A DNA stretch of 44,878 nucleotides from Candidatus Kapaibacterium sp. Its GTDB lineage: Bacteria > Bacteroidota > Ignavibacteria > Kapaibacteriales > HRBIN21. The stretch spans positions 1-44,878 of the forward strand of contig JANWXA010000001.1 of NCBI GenBank assembly GCA_025055465.1, in the 5' to 3' direction. Below are positions 27,610 through 36,496 of the stretch, one piece after another; within the stretch, counting starts at the first letter, position 1; each line of letters starts with the position of its first letter. The position numbers were made by a program, and so were the translations under genes. Under the pieces are notes generated by a model that did not search any database, was not told the DNA's origin, and saw nothing but the letters and a program-made list of their open reading frames with translations.

Positions 27610-28875
27610 ATGCCTCGCCGGCTCTCGCTCCCGCTGCAGATTGTCCTCGGCTTCGTGGCCGGCACTGCATGGAGCCTGCTCCAACCGGTGCTGGGGCTGG
27701 AGGCGTTCACCACTGCTTGGATTGCTCCGCTCGGGACGCTGTTCCTGAACTTGCTCAAGCTGCTGGCCCTGCCGCTGGTAGTAGCCTCCCTGCTGGAAGG
27801 AGTTGCCGGGGTTGGGAGCCTCGCGCGCCTGTCGCGCCTGGGAGGGCGGACCGTGGCATACTACTTGGCCTCTACGGTCGTGGCAATCTTGGTCGGCATC
27901 GGAGTGGCAAGCGCCGTGCGCCCGGGCACACTCGCCTCCGTCGAACAGCGGGAGCGGCTCCAGGAGCGCTACGAACAGGCCCTGGCCGAGCGCCGGAGTG
28001 CGGCCGAAGAGCTCCAGCAGAAGAGCCCGCTGCAGGTGTTGGTGGAGTTCGTGCCGGAGAACTTCTTGGCCTCCGCGCAGGACAACCGCCGGATGTTGCA
28101 GGTTATCCTGGCTACACTGCTCTTCGGCATAGCGCTGACGACGGTACCCGCAGAGCGGATTGCCCCTCTGCGCCAGCTCCTCCAGGCCCTCCTGGCCGGA
28201 CTGCTGGCACTGGTGAACATCGTCATGCGGATGGCGCCCGTGGGGGTCTTCGCGCTCATGGCGGGTCTGCGGATGGACTGGTCGCTACTTTCGGCACTCG
28301 GTGCATACAGCCTCTCGGTCCTGCTGGGCCTTGGACTCATGGTAGGGCTGGCCTACCCATTGGCGCTGCGTCTCTTGGCGGGGAAGTCGGTACAGGCGTT
28401 CTACCGAGCACTCTTTCCAGCGCAGGTCGTTGCCTTCTCGACGAGCTCCAGTGCGGCTACGTTGCCGACAACGCTCCATGTCTGCCGCCATGGCCTGGGG
28501 ATACGAGACGACATCGCTGGCTTCGTACTCCCACTGGGTGCCACCGTCAACATGGACGGCACGAGCCTCTACCAGGCGGTAGCAACGCTCTTCATTGCCC
28601 AGCTCTACGGCATAGAGCTCAGCTTCGGAGCGCTGGTGGTGCTCATCGCGATGGCGGTGGCTGCTTCCGTGGGGGCAGCGCCCGTACCCGGAGCAGGCAT
28701 CGTCATGCTGGTGCTCATCCTCCAGAGCTTAGGGCTGCCCCAAGAGGGACTGGCCCTCATCGTAGCGGTAGACCGCCTGCTGGATATGAGCCGCACGGTG
28801 GTGAACGTCACCAGTGACGCTGTTGCCTGCGTCCTGGTCAGCGCCTGGGAGCGCCCGAGAGGAGAAGCTGCATGA
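27610..28875 (+). CDS. Dicarboxylate/amino acid:cation symporter (DAACS family)
   Basis: An inner-membrane symporter of 421 residues that should import glutamate, aspartate or C4-dicarboxylates with Na+ or H+. Hallmarks are the serine-rich hairpin 1 STSSSAATLP (277-286) and GATVNMDGTSLY with N314-T318 of the cation-binding motif. Hairpin 2 reads GAAPVPGAGIVML, and VDRLLDMSRTVVNVTSDAVA carries the substrate-binding Asp, Arg and Asn. A charged helical insertion near residues 110-140 is longer than usual. It overlaps yggS by ATGA. Which of glutamate or dicarboxylate is used cannot be told from sequence alone. Confidence 0.92.
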   Translation: MPRRLSLPLQIVLGFVAGTAWSLLQPVLGLEAFTTAWIAPLGTLFLNLLKLLALPLVVASLLEGVAGVGSLARLSRLGGRTVAYYLASTVVAILVGIGVASAVRPGTLASVEQRERLQERYEQALAERRSAAEELQQKSPLQVLVEFVPENFLASAQDNRRMLQVILATLLFGIALTTVPAERIAPLRQLLQALLAGLLALVNIVMRMAPVGVFALMAGLRMDWSLLSALGAYSLSVLLGLGLMVGLAYPLALRLLAGKSVQAFYRALFPAQVVAFSTSSSAATLPTTLHVCRHGLGIRDDIAGFVLPLGATVNMDGTSLYQAVATLFIAQLYGIELSFGALVVLIAMAVAASVGAAPVPGAGIVMLVLILQSLGLPQEGLALIVAVDRLLDMSRTVVNVTSDAVACVLVSAWERPRGEAA

Positions 28876-29654
28876 CCCTATTTTTGCAAGCGATGGCGCC
28901 ACCGGAGACATCGGTTGAGCTCCTCCGCAGCCGCTGGCAAGAGTTACTGCGGCGAGTAGCAGAGGCCGCACGTCGCGCTGGACGGGACCCCGCCGAAATC
29001 CGCATCGTCGCTGTCTCCAAAGGCCACCCACCGGAGCTCGTAGAGCTGGCCGTCCAAGCTGGTATCCGCTGTTTCGGCGAGAACTATGCCCAAGAGATGC
29101 ACCGGAAGGCAAACCACCTCCGGCAGCGGGGGTACGAAGTAGAATGGCACTTCATCGGGCACGTGCAGACCAACAAGGTCAAGCTCATTGCCCCAATCGC
29201 CGCGCTCATCCACGGGGTTGACTCGCAGCATGTCGCCGAAGCGTTCAACCGCTGGGGCGAGCGGCATGGCGTCATCGTGCCGCTGCTGCTGCAGGTGAAT
29301 ACATCCGGGGAAGCAAGCAAGCACGGGTGCCAGCCAGAGGCGTTGTTCCAGCTTGCCGAAGCAGTGCTCCGACTACCTTCGGTACACCTCCTTGGGTTGA
29401 TGACGATTCCAGCGCCAGCAGAGGCTCAGCGTGTGCGGCAGGAGTTCCGCCTCCTGCGCAACCTCCGGGGTGAGCTGCAGCAGCGCTACGGCAGCTCGCC
29501 TGAGGACTTCCCGCACCTTTCCATGGGCATGAGCGCCGACTATGAACTCGCCGTGGAGGAAGGGGCCACGCTCCTGCGCATCGGCACTGCCCTCTTCGGC
29601 GAACGTCCTTCGAAGCAAGTCGTTGTCACTCTTTCGCACGAGAGGTTGCCATGA
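28872..29654 (+). CDS. yggS: YggS/PLPBP-family pyridoxal phosphate homeostasis protein
   Basis: The 260-residue product is a single alanine-racemase-like TIM barrel that binds PLP and buffers vitamin B6 and amino acid pools. Lys50 in IVAVSKGHP is the Schiff-base lysine. The family blocks FGENYAQE, WHFIGHVQTNKVKLI, LLQVNTSGEASKHG, GLMTIPAP and LSMGMSADYELAVEEGAT are all present. ATG 28872 overlaps the symporter stop by four bases; Met8 (28893) is an alternative. It overlaps the phosphorylase gene in the same way, so translation of the chain is probably coupled. Confidence 0.93.
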   Translation: MTLFLQAMAPPETSVELLRSRWQELLRRVAEAARRAGRDPAEIRIVAVSKGHPPELVELAVQAGIRCFGENYAQEMHRKANHLRQRGYEVEWHFIGHVQTNKVKLIAPIAALIHGVDSQHVAEAFNRWGERHGVIVPLLLQVNTSGEASKHGCQPEALFQLAEAVLRLPSVHLLGLMTIPAPAEAQRVRQEFRLLRNLRGELQQRYGSSPEDFPHLSMGMSADYELAVEEGATLLRIGTALFGERPSKQVVVTLSHERLP

Positions 29655-30499
29655 GCCAACCCGTCTCGATCCTCCGCCAGCACATGCAGGATGCCGTGGA
29701 AGTCATCCAACTGACGACCTCCATAAGGCCCTCCATCGGCATCATCCTGGGTACGGGCTTGGGGGAGCTGGCCGAGCGCATCGAGCAGGAGTGCGCCATC
29801 CCGTACGAGAACATCCCGCACTTCCCCATCGCAACGGTAGAATCACATCGTGGGCGGCTCATCTTCGGTCACCTGCGGGGACGCCCAGTGGTCGCCATGC
29901 AGGGGCGCTTCCACCGGTACGAAGGCTACACGCTACAGCAGGTCACCTTCCCCGTGCGTGTCCTCTATGCCTTGGGGGTGCGGACGCTCATCATCTCGAA
30001 CGCTGCAGGGGCGCTCAACCCCCTGTTCCGCCGCGGTGAGCTGATGATCATCGTGGACCACATCAACCTGATGGGCGACAACCCGCTCATTGGCCCCAAC
30101 GACGACTCGCTTGGTCCCCGCTTTCCCGACATGAGCGAGCCGTACTCGCGGCGCCTGATTGCGCTGGCGGAGGAACTGGCCCTGGAGTTGCGGCTGAAGG
30201 TGCAGAAGGGCGTCTACGTAGCGCTCAGTGGACCAAGCTTGGAGACCCGCGCTGAGTACCGCTTCCTGCGCTTCATCGGCGCCGATGCTGTCGGGATGAG
30301 CACCGTACCGGAGGTCATCGTCGCCCGGCATATGGGGATAGAGGTCTTTGGGCTCTCCATCCTCACTGACGAGTGTTTCCCCGACGCGCTACAACCACTC
30401 TCGCTGGAAGACGTGCTGCAGGCGGCGCGGGAGGCCGAACCAAAGATGACCTTGCTGGTCAGTGAGCTGGTGCCACGTCTGCCAGATGCGGCCGGATGA
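29651..30499 (+). CDS. Purine nucleoside phosphorylase (trimeric PNP/MTAP family)
   Basis: This enzyme splits purine nucleosides with phosphate to free base and ribose 1-phosphate. The 282-residue length and motifs match the trimeric class: GTGLG (34-38), MQGRFHRYEGY, SNAAGALNP (116-124), GPSLETRAEY with E198 equal to Glu201 of human PNP, and GMSTVPEV with M216 equal to Met219. At the base-specificity site human Asn243 aligns with Asp240 (ILTDECFPD). An aspartate here is found in MTAP-like enzymes and in human N243D mutants that accept adenosine. 6-Aminopurine nucleosides may therefore be used. The gene is joined by ATGA overlaps to yggS and to a lipoprotein gene. Confidence 0.9.
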   Translation: MSQPVSILRQHMQDAVEVIQLTTSIRPSIGIILGTGLGELAERIEQECAIPYENIPHFPIATVESHRGRLIFGHLRGRPVVAMQGRFHRYEGYTLQQVTFPVRVLYALGVRTLIISNAAGALNPLFRRGELMIIVDHINLMGDNPLIGPNDDSLGPRFPDMSEPYSRRLIALAEELALELRLKVQKGVYVALSGPSLETRAEYRFLRFIGADAVGMSTVPEVIVARHMGIEVFGLSILTDECFPDALQPLSLEDVLQAAREAEPKMTLLVSELVPRLPDAAG

Positions 30500-31500
30500 G
30501 GTGGCTGACCGCCATCGTGTGGGCCCTACTCCTGGGCTGCGGAGACGAACCCTTCTACGACAGCGCCCCGTCGCAGTGGCGCTTCCTGCTGCTCACGGCT
30601 GCCTCCACGCTGCAGGTACGGCAAGAGCCAGGGGGGCAGGTCCTGCTTGCCGATGCCTATGCAGATGCAAACGGCGCGCCCCCGCCTGCTCCGATCCGCG
30701 ATGTTGTGGCCTTCCGCGATGGCCTGTATCTCCCCCTCCAGGCAAATGCCGTAGCCGTGCTGGACGCTAAATCTTACCGACAGCGGGCCCTCATTCCCCT
30801 CCCCGCCCCACCTGCGGGACTGGCCTTCCCGAACGCAACGACGGGCTACGTCTGGCATGACGGGGTCGGGCTGCTCAGCATCCTTGACCTCCTGCAGCTC
30901 CGGCTCGCTCGGACGCTGACGGTGCCTGGCACGATCCGGTACGTCCTGGCCGTTGGGCCGCTCCTCTATGCGCTGGAGGAGCGGAGTTCTCGGCTACTCG
31001 TCTTGGATGCGCGAACTGAGAGGCTAATAGACTCGCTGGAGCTGCCCCCTTCGCCGCGCTTCGCTGCCATTCGGGCCAACGGTGCAGAACTTCTCATACT
31101 TAGCACTGGCAGTGGCGATGACGGTCCAGCTCCTCGCGCTCCACGACTCAGTTTCGTCGGGCTCTCACCGCTCCGCCTCCTGGGGAGCTTGCCCGTCTAT
31201 CCCTCGGCAACCGACTCTGCGCGCACGCGCATTACAGGGTTGGTGACGACGGTGGACGACTTCGCCTTCATCGGTACGTCGCAGGGACTTCTGCGGGTAG
31301 ACATCCGCTCCCGCAGTGGCCTCCGCCTCCTCCAGCGGTGGAACGTCCGGCAGCTCCAGAATGTCCCCATCCGCGACGAGCTGTGGATACTCACCGCAGA
31401 GGACACCCCCCGGCTCATCGTAGCAACCGGAACCCGAGCCGAACCACAGCTCCAAGTCCCGCTACCGGTCGGAACGGTCAGCATCCTGCCGCTTCCATGA
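30496..31500 (+). CDS. Lipoprotein with beta-propeller-like repeats, function unknown
   Basis: The product is 334 residues. The N-terminus MRWLTAIVWALLLGCGDEP has a lipobox LLGC with Cys15 as the lipidated residue. The rest is made of ~40-residue beta-rich stretches such as VAVLDAKSYRQRALIPLP, LSILDLLQLRLARTLTVPG and LVLDARTERLIDSLELPP. These look like YVTN/NHL-type propeller blades. It should sit in the periplasm attached to a membrane. It is wedged with four-base overlaps between the nucleoside phosphorylase and pta, two cytoplasmic enzymes, so position gives little clue to its job. Confidence 0.75.
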   Translation: MRWLTAIVWALLLGCGDEPFYDSAPSQWRFLLLTAASTLQVRQEPGGQVLLADAYADANGAPPPAPIRDVVAFRDGLYLPLQANAVAVLDAKSYRQRALIPLPAPPAGLAFPNATTGYVWHDGVGLLSILDLLQLRLARTLTVPGTIRYVLAVGPLLYALEERSSRLLVLDARTERLIDSLELPPSPRFAAIRANGAELLILSTGSGDDGPAPRAPRLSFVGLSPLRLLGSLPVYPSATDSARTRITGLVTTVDDFAFIGTSQGLLRVDIRSRSGLRLLQRWNVRQLQNVPIRDELWILTAEDTPRLIVATGTRAEPQLQVPLPVGTVSILPLP

Positions 31501-32483
31501 ACCCAGAATTCCTGCAGCAATTGCATGCTCGTGCGGCAGCGCTGCGCCGCCGCATTGCCTTTCCCGATGCTGAGGATGAGCGTACACTCCGCGCCGTCCG
31601 CTACTTGCAGGGCCAGGGGATTGTGGAACCCGTGTTGGTGGGACATGCTGAGGCCATCCATCGAGTAGCTGCCCATCACGGCATCGCCTTGGAAGACATC
31701 CCCATCATCGAACCACGGCGTTCAGCACTCCTGGACGCCTTCGCCCATCAGCTCTGGGAACGCCGCCAGCATAAGGGCATGGAGCTGGAGGAAGCCTATC
31801 GGCAGCTCCTGCATCCGTTGCTCTTCGCCGGCATGCTGCTGGACTCCGGCGCAGTAGACGGCTGCGTAGCGGGCTCACTCTCTGCAACTTCAGAGGTCCT
31901 CCGGGCCGCCCTCTGGACCGTTGGGATGGCTCCCGGCATCAGCATCATCAGCAGCTACTTCCTCATGCTCTTCCCCGACCGGGTGCTAACGTATGCCGAT
32001 GCAGGCGTGGTCCCTGACCCCAGCTCAGAGGAGCTGGCCGAGATTGCCTACTGCACTGCGCAGAACGTAGAGCACGTGGTGGGCACCGAACCTCGCATCG
32101 CTTTCCTGTCCTTCTCCACCAAGGGGAGCGCCCAGCATCCGATGGTGGAGAAGGTCCAGCGGGCCGTCCAGCTCTTCCGAACACGCTACCCGCAGTACCT
32201 GGCCGATGGAGAGCTGCAAGGCGATGCCGCACTGGTGCCGGAGGTTGCAGCTCGTAAAGCACCAGGCTCCCCTGTTGCTGGGCACGCCAACGTGCTCATC
32301 TTCCCCAACTTGGACGCCGGGAACATTGCATACAAGCTCACAGAACGCTTGGCTGGAGCACAGGCGCTGGGGCCAATCGTACAGGGCCTCCGGCGGCCGT
32401 ACTGCGATCTTTCGCGCGGCTGTCGGTGGGAGGATATCGTCTCCGTCGCCGCTATCTGCGCCTTGATGGGGGAGCGAGCTTAG
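31497..32483 (+). CDS. pta: Phosphate acetyltransferase
   Basis: Pta interconverts acetyl-CoA and acetyl phosphate. The 328-residue protein is the short single-domain form, without the DRTGG regulatory part. Typical blocks are RIAFPDAEDERTLRAV, GAVDGCVAGSLSATSEVLRAAL, YADAGVVPDPSSEELAEIA, RIAFLSFSTKGSAQHP and VLIFPNLDAGNIAYKLTERLAGAQ. ATG 31497 overlaps the lipoprotein stop (ATGA). ackA is not adjacent. The stop codon interlocks with that of alaS on the opposite strand: TAA of alaS and TAG of pta share bases 32481-32482. The two transcripts meet head-on with no terminator between. Confidence 0.93.
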   Translation: MNPEFLQQLHARAAALRRRIAFPDAEDERTLRAVRYLQGQGIVEPVLVGHAEAIHRVAAHHGIALEDIPIIEPRRSALLDAFAHQLWERRQHKGMELEEAYRQLLHPLLFAGMLLDSGAVDGCVAGSLSATSEVLRAALWTVGMAPGISIISSYFLMLFPDRVLTYADAGVVPDPSSEELAEIAYCTAQNVEHVVGTEPRIAFLSFSTKGSAQHPMVEKVQRAVQLFRTRYPQYLADGELQGDAALVPEVAARKAPGSPVAGHANVLIFPNLDAGNIAYKLTERLAGAQALGPIVQGLRRPYCDLSRGCRWEDIVSVAAICALMGERA

Positions 32484-35056
32484 GCCTGCACTGCTTCCGC
32501 ACCGAAAGAGGCGATGAGCTCCGGAAGGCGCTGGAAGAGCTCCGGGAGCCTTTCCGGATGCCGTCCGCCGGCCGTCGCCAGATGGGGCCGGCCGCCTCCG
32601 CCTCCACCGAGCTCTTGAGCAATCCGAGCTACCAGCCTCCCTGCTGGATACCGCTCCGTTAGGTCTGGCGTGACGACGCAGACCAAGTGGACTTTACCCT
32701 CGCTGACAGTAGCCAGCACGGCGATTCCCTTGTTCCCCAGAGCAGCTCGGACCTGATCTGCCAATGCTTTGAGCTGCTCCATAGACTCCAGGGCGACGCG
32801 TTCGGCAACGATCCGAATGCCATTAGTAGAGCGAGCACGGGCAACGAACTCCGGAATCCGCGCACGCTCACGCTCCAACTGCATCCGCTCCAGCTCTCGC
32901 TGCAGGCGTTGGAGCTGCTCGGACAACTGCTCGGCATACCGCTGCTGCTCCTCTATCCGCTGCCGGAGCTGCTCCACGTACTGCTCAACACCCTCACCGG
33001 TAACAGCCTCCACACGGCGGACACCTGCCGCCACAGCGTCCTCAGCCGTCAGTACGAACATACCAATTTGGCCGGTATCCTGTACGTGCGTCCCCCCGCA
33101 GAGCTCTACGGAGAAGCGCTCGTCCATGATGACGACACGGACGATGTCGCCGTACTTGTCGGCGAAGAACATCTTGACGTTCGGCAGCTTGCGGGCCTGC
33201 TCCAGCGGCATGATTCGGGTCTCCACAGGGATGGCTTCGCGGATCTTCTCGTTGACCAGCGCCTCTATGTCCCGGAGCTGGGCCGGCTCTACTTTGCCGA
33301 AGTGGGAGAAGTCGAAGCGGAGGTAATCGGGAGCTACGAGGGAACCCGCCTGCTGAACGTGAGGTCCAAGGACCCGCCGCAGCGCTTCGTGGAGGAGGTG
33401 TGTCGCCGAATGGTTCCGCATAATTGCCCAACGGCGCCGGCGGTCAACTTGCGCCAAAGCCGCTTCACCCAGCAACGGCTCGACCTCACTGGCACACACA
33501 TGCACAATCGCTTCGCCCACGCGGCAGACGTCCTCCACAGCGTAAGTATCCCCGCCCACCACCAGCCGACCCGTATCCGAGACCTGGCCGCCAGCTTCCA
33601 CGTAAAATGGCGTCCGTTCCAGCACAACGTGGTTGTCCTCCACGTAGAGCACCGTGGACTCTGTCTCCAGCTCCTCGTAGCCCGTAAACTCCGTGTGGAG
33701 CTGCTGCGCTGTAGGGGCCAGATGGACCTCCACGTGATGCACTCTCTGCGCCTGACGGGAGCGCTGGCGTTGCTCTTCCATGAGGCGTTGGAAGCCCTCG
33801 GTGTCAACGGTCAGCTCGCGTTCACGGGCCAGGAGCTGTGTCAAATCCAGCGGGAAGCCGTACGTATCGTAGAGCTGGAAGGCGACCTCGCCTGGGATCA
33901 CACGCTCACCTTGCTGCTGCACCTGTCTGACGACCTCTTCAAAGAGCTGCAGCCCACGGTCCAGCGTGCGGAGGAAGGCCGCCTCTTCTGCCTCAATGAC
34001 CTGCTCAATCGTCCGCTGATGCTGGCGTAGCTCCGGAAAGGGATCGCCCATGATGGAGACCAGCTCCGACACCAAGCGCCAGAGCACGGGCTCCTGGAAG
34101 CCCAGGGTACGGGCAAAGCGTTCCGCCCGCCGGAGGATACGCCGCAGGACGTAGCCCCGGCCTGTATTGCCCGGTAGTGCACCGTCAGCAATCGCAAAGG
34201 ACAGAGCCCGAATGTGGTCCGCCATGACCCGCATGGCGATGCCATCGGGATGGCGCACGTCCTCCCGCGGATATCGTCGCCCACTGAGTTCCTCAATCCG
34301 CCGAATGAGTGGCACAAAGAGGTCCGTGTCGTAGTTGGAGTCCACCCCTTGCAGAATCGCGCAGATCCGCTCCAGACCCATACCCGTATCCACATGCTTG
34401 ACCGGTAGCTCCTCCAAGCTGCCGTCAGCGCGGCGGTTGTACTGGATGAAGACGAGGTTCCAGACCTCCGTGACCAGCGGGGTACCAGCATTCACCAGCC
34501 GGCTACCGCTCAGGTCTGGCGTGCGGTCGTAGTGGATCTCCGTGCACGGCCCGCAGGGGCCCGTGTCGCCCATCTCCCAGAAGTTGTCCTTCTCGTCGAA
34601 GCGATGGATGCGCTCCGCAGGCAGATAACGGCGCCAGAGCTCGTAGGCCTCATCATCGGTGCGGAAGACCGTAGCGTGGAGCCGTTCCGGAGGCAGCCTC
34701 CAGACCTGGGTTAGCAGCTCCCAGGCGTAGGCGATAGCTTCGGCCTTGTAGTAGTCGCCGAAGCTCCAGTTGCCGAGCATCTCAAAGAAGGTGTGGTGGT
34801 ACGTGTCGTACCCCACCTCCTCCAGGTCGTTGTGCTTGCCGCTGACGCGAATGCACTTCTGAGTATCGGCCGCCCGCGTGTAGTCACGCTTGCCCTGCCC
34901 GAGGAAGACGTCCTTGAACTGGTTCATTCCCGCGTTGGTGAACAGCAAGGTCGGGTCTCCGTGCGGAATAACCGGCGCACTGGGCACGATCCGATGCCCG
35001 CGCTCGGCGAAGAAATCCAGAAACGACTGCCGAACCCGGTGGGAAGTCCACTCCAT
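32480..35056 (-). CDS. alaS: Alanine--tRNA ligase
   Basis: AlaRS charges tRNA-Ala. The 858-residue protein has the class II aminoacylation core (FTNAGMNQFKDVFLG motif 1 region, TGPCGPCTEIHYD). Its tRNA-recognition domain follows. The editing domain carries zinc ligands in NHSATHLLHEALRRVLG and ELCGGTHVQDTGQIG (HxxxH and CxxxH). A coiled coil (about 715-760) and a glycine-rich C-Ala domain (ELGGGGGGRPHLATAGG) complete it. ATG 35056 is preferred to TTG 35071 because GTAGGA lies directly upstream and most homologues start at this point. It lies 60 bases downstream of a secreted-protein gene in the same direction. Confidence 0.96.
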   Translation of the reverse strand: MEWTSHRVRQSFLDFFAERGHRIVPSAPVIPHGDPTLLFTNAGMNQFKDVFLGQGKRDYTRAADTQKCIRVSGKHNDLEEVGYDTYHHTFFEMLGNWSFGDYYKAEAIAYAWELLTQVWRLPPERLHATVFRTDDEAYELWRRYLPAERIHRFDEKDNFWEMGDTGPCGPCTEIHYDRTPDLSGSRLVNAGTPLVTEVWNLVFIQYNRRADGSLEELPVKHVDTGMGLERICAILQGVDSNYDTDLFVPLIRRIEELSGRRYPREDVRHPDGIAMRVMADHIRALSFAIADGALPGNTGRGYVLRRILRRAERFARTLGFQEPVLWRLVSELVSIMGDPFPELRQHQRTIEQVIEAEEAAFLRTLDRGLQLFEEVVRQVQQQGERVIPGEVAFQLYDTYGFPLDLTQLLARERELTVDTEGFQRLMEEQRQRSRQAQRVHHVEVHLAPTAQQLHTEFTGYEELETESTVLYVEDNHVVLERTPFYVEAGGQVSDTGRLVVGGDTYAVEDVCRVGEAIVHVCASEVEPLLGEAALAQVDRRRRWAIMRNHSATHLLHEALRRVLGPHVQQAGSLVAPDYLRFDFSHFGKVEPAQLRDIEALVNEKIREAIPVETRIMPLEQARKLPNVKMFFADKYGDIVRVVIMDERFSVELCGGTHVQDTGQIGMFVLTAEDAVAAGVRRVEAVTGEGVEQYVEQLRQRIEEQQRYAEQLSEQLQRLQRELERMQLERERARIPEFVARARSTNGIRIVAERVALESMEQLKALADQVRAALGNKGIAVLATVSEGKVHLVCVVTPDLTERYPAGRLVARIAQELGGGGGGRPHLATAGGRHPERLPELFQRLPELIASFGAEAVQA

Positions 35057-35116
35057 AAGTCCTACCGCCAACTACTGGGACACCGTTTCCAAAGACGAAC
35101 GGGAGGGCTCTGGCAT

Positions 35117-35695
35117 TCACCGCCCCGCTGGCGTCCGCTGCCACGGGCGTGGACGTAGCTTGACCATTCGGACCGTAGCCACCAAGGGATAGCGCGGCAC
35201 ATCGCGGATCTCGGCCGTGGCTACAGCATTCCCCTCCAGCTTCAGCTCACTGCGGGCAGCGCGCCAGCCTGGGAAGAGCCATTCGGCGATGTACAGCGTT
35301 GAGTCTGCCGTCGGCTGGAAGGTGGCAACTGTAGTCCCCACGGGTAGCCGCTGGCTCTGCGAGTTGATCACTGTGGCCGTTATTGGCTCCAGGCTGCCTT
35401 CCTGTGCCCGGGCAATGATGAGCTGAATGGTATAGTCCTCTCGGACCATCCGGATGTCCCCACCCGTGGTGTCAAAGCTCTCCAGGCGGAGGACCCATAC
35501 ACCTTCGATCGGCAGCAAGTCCCGAGCACGCTGGAGGCGTTCTTCAATCCGCGGGTCTATGGCGATCGGGGCTCCCTGAACGGGGACCGGTGGAGCATCC
35601 AAAGTTGGAGGTGCAAGAGGCAGCGTTCGGGGTTGCGCCCATAGTAGAAACGAGACGCTCACGACAGGGAGACACCACAGATAACGCATCTCCAT
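35117..35695 (-). CDS. Secreted protein of unknown function
   Basis: The product is 192 residues from ATG 35695 (ATG 35689 is also in frame; a much longer start at 35797 is disfavoured because it precedes the signal peptide). The signal peptide is RYLWCLPVVSVSFLLWAQ. A proline-rich linker (about 22-45) leads to a compact beta-rich domain of ~130 residues with GVWVLRLESFDTTGGDIRM, VINSQSQRLPVG and LYIAEWLFPGWRAARSELKL. I do not recognise the family; a lipocalin-like or similar small beta fold is possible. It sits upstream of alaS and divergent from pth, with the promoters of both within 35696-35814. Confidence 0.7.
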   Translation of the reverse strand: MEMRYLWCLPVVSVSFLLWAQPRTLPLAPPTLDAPPVPVQGAPIAIDPRIEERLQRARDLLPIEGVWVLRLESFDTTGGDIRMVREDYTIQLIIARAQEGSLEPITATVINSQSQRLPVGTTVATFQPTADSTLYIAEWLFPGWRAARSELKLEGNAVATAEIRDVPRYPLVATVRMVKLRPRPWQRTPAGR

Positions 35696-35814
35696 CCCAG
35701 TCTGTGGAACATGTGCTCCAAGCACAATATTACGGCAGAGGTAGACGTACAGCGTAGCAATCCTCGACAATCTCGCAGCGTCTACAGCCAGTGTCACAGG
35801 ATGGGTACCGCTTG
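35696..35814. promoter_or_regulatory. Divergent promoter region between the secreted-protein gene and pth
   Basis: These 119 bases separate the two chosen start codons, and both transcripts must begin in or near them. On the minus strand TAATATTG resembles the Bacteroidota -7 box TAnnTTTG with one mismatch. No clear -33 partner at proper spacing was found, so individual boxes are not assigned. Confidence 0.3.
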
Positions 35815-36444
35815 ATGCATGCCGTACCGTGGCTCATCGTAGGATTGGGCAACCCGGGCGCCGAGTATGCTGAAACTCGTCACAACATCGGTTGGATGGT
35901 CGTCCACGCATTCGTTGAACGCTACGGTGGCCTGTGGCGGCAAGGAGTCGGCCCATGGATGGAGGCCCAGGTCCGAGTTTCCGGGCAGCCGGTCATAGCA
36001 ATCCTTCCACTGACCTACATGAACCGGAGTGGAGAAGCCGTTCGTGCCCTCCAAAAACTGAACAAAATTCCAACGGAACGAATCGTCATTGTGTTAGACG
36101 AGCTCAATTTCCCACTGGGACGCCTCCATTTGAAGGCTTCGGGAAGCGATGGCGGTCATAATGGAATGGCTTCCGTTATCGAGCACTTGGGGACCCGCAA
36201 TGTCTTACGCCTCCGTTGTGGCATCGGTGACGCCTTCCCGACCGGCGGCATGGTAGAGTATGTGCTCTCTCCATTTGATCCTCACGAGCTGCCCCAACGT
36301 GACGCAATGATAGAGCGGGCTGTTCGTGCCCTGGAATACCTTCTCAAGCACGGCCCCGCACGAGCTATGTCCGTTATCAACTCTGGTAAGCTGGAAAGCC
36401 AGCCGCAGACCACCTCGGCTCTGCCCAACCAAGACATTCCATAG
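35815..36444 (+). CDS. pth: Peptidyl-tRNA hydrolase
   Basis: Pth recycles peptidyl-tRNAs that drop off the ribosome. The 209-residue product has LIVGLGNPGAEYAETRHNIG with the catalytic His, then LPLTYMNRSGEAV, the Asp in IVVLDELNFPLGR-type sequence (here IVIVLDELNFPLGR), and GSDGGHNGMASV. All are intact. ATG 35815 is chosen; GTG 35791 is in frame. A ~25-residue tail extends beyond the usual end. The next gene begins 52 bases later. Confidence 0.94.
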   Translation: MHAVPWLIVGLGNPGAEYAETRHNIGWMVVHAFVERYGGLWRQGVGPWMEAQVRVSGQPVIAILPLTYMNRSGEAVRALQKLNKIPTERIVIVLDELNFPLGRLHLKASGSDGGHNGMASVIEHLGTRNVLRLRCGIGDAFPTGGMVEYVLSPFDPHELPQRDAMIERAVRALEYLLKHGPARAMSVINSGKLESQPQTTSALPNQDIP

Positions 36445-36496
36445 TCGCAGTATCCGTCCCATGCTTCTGCAAATGTGCTCTTATCGAGGCAGCGCC

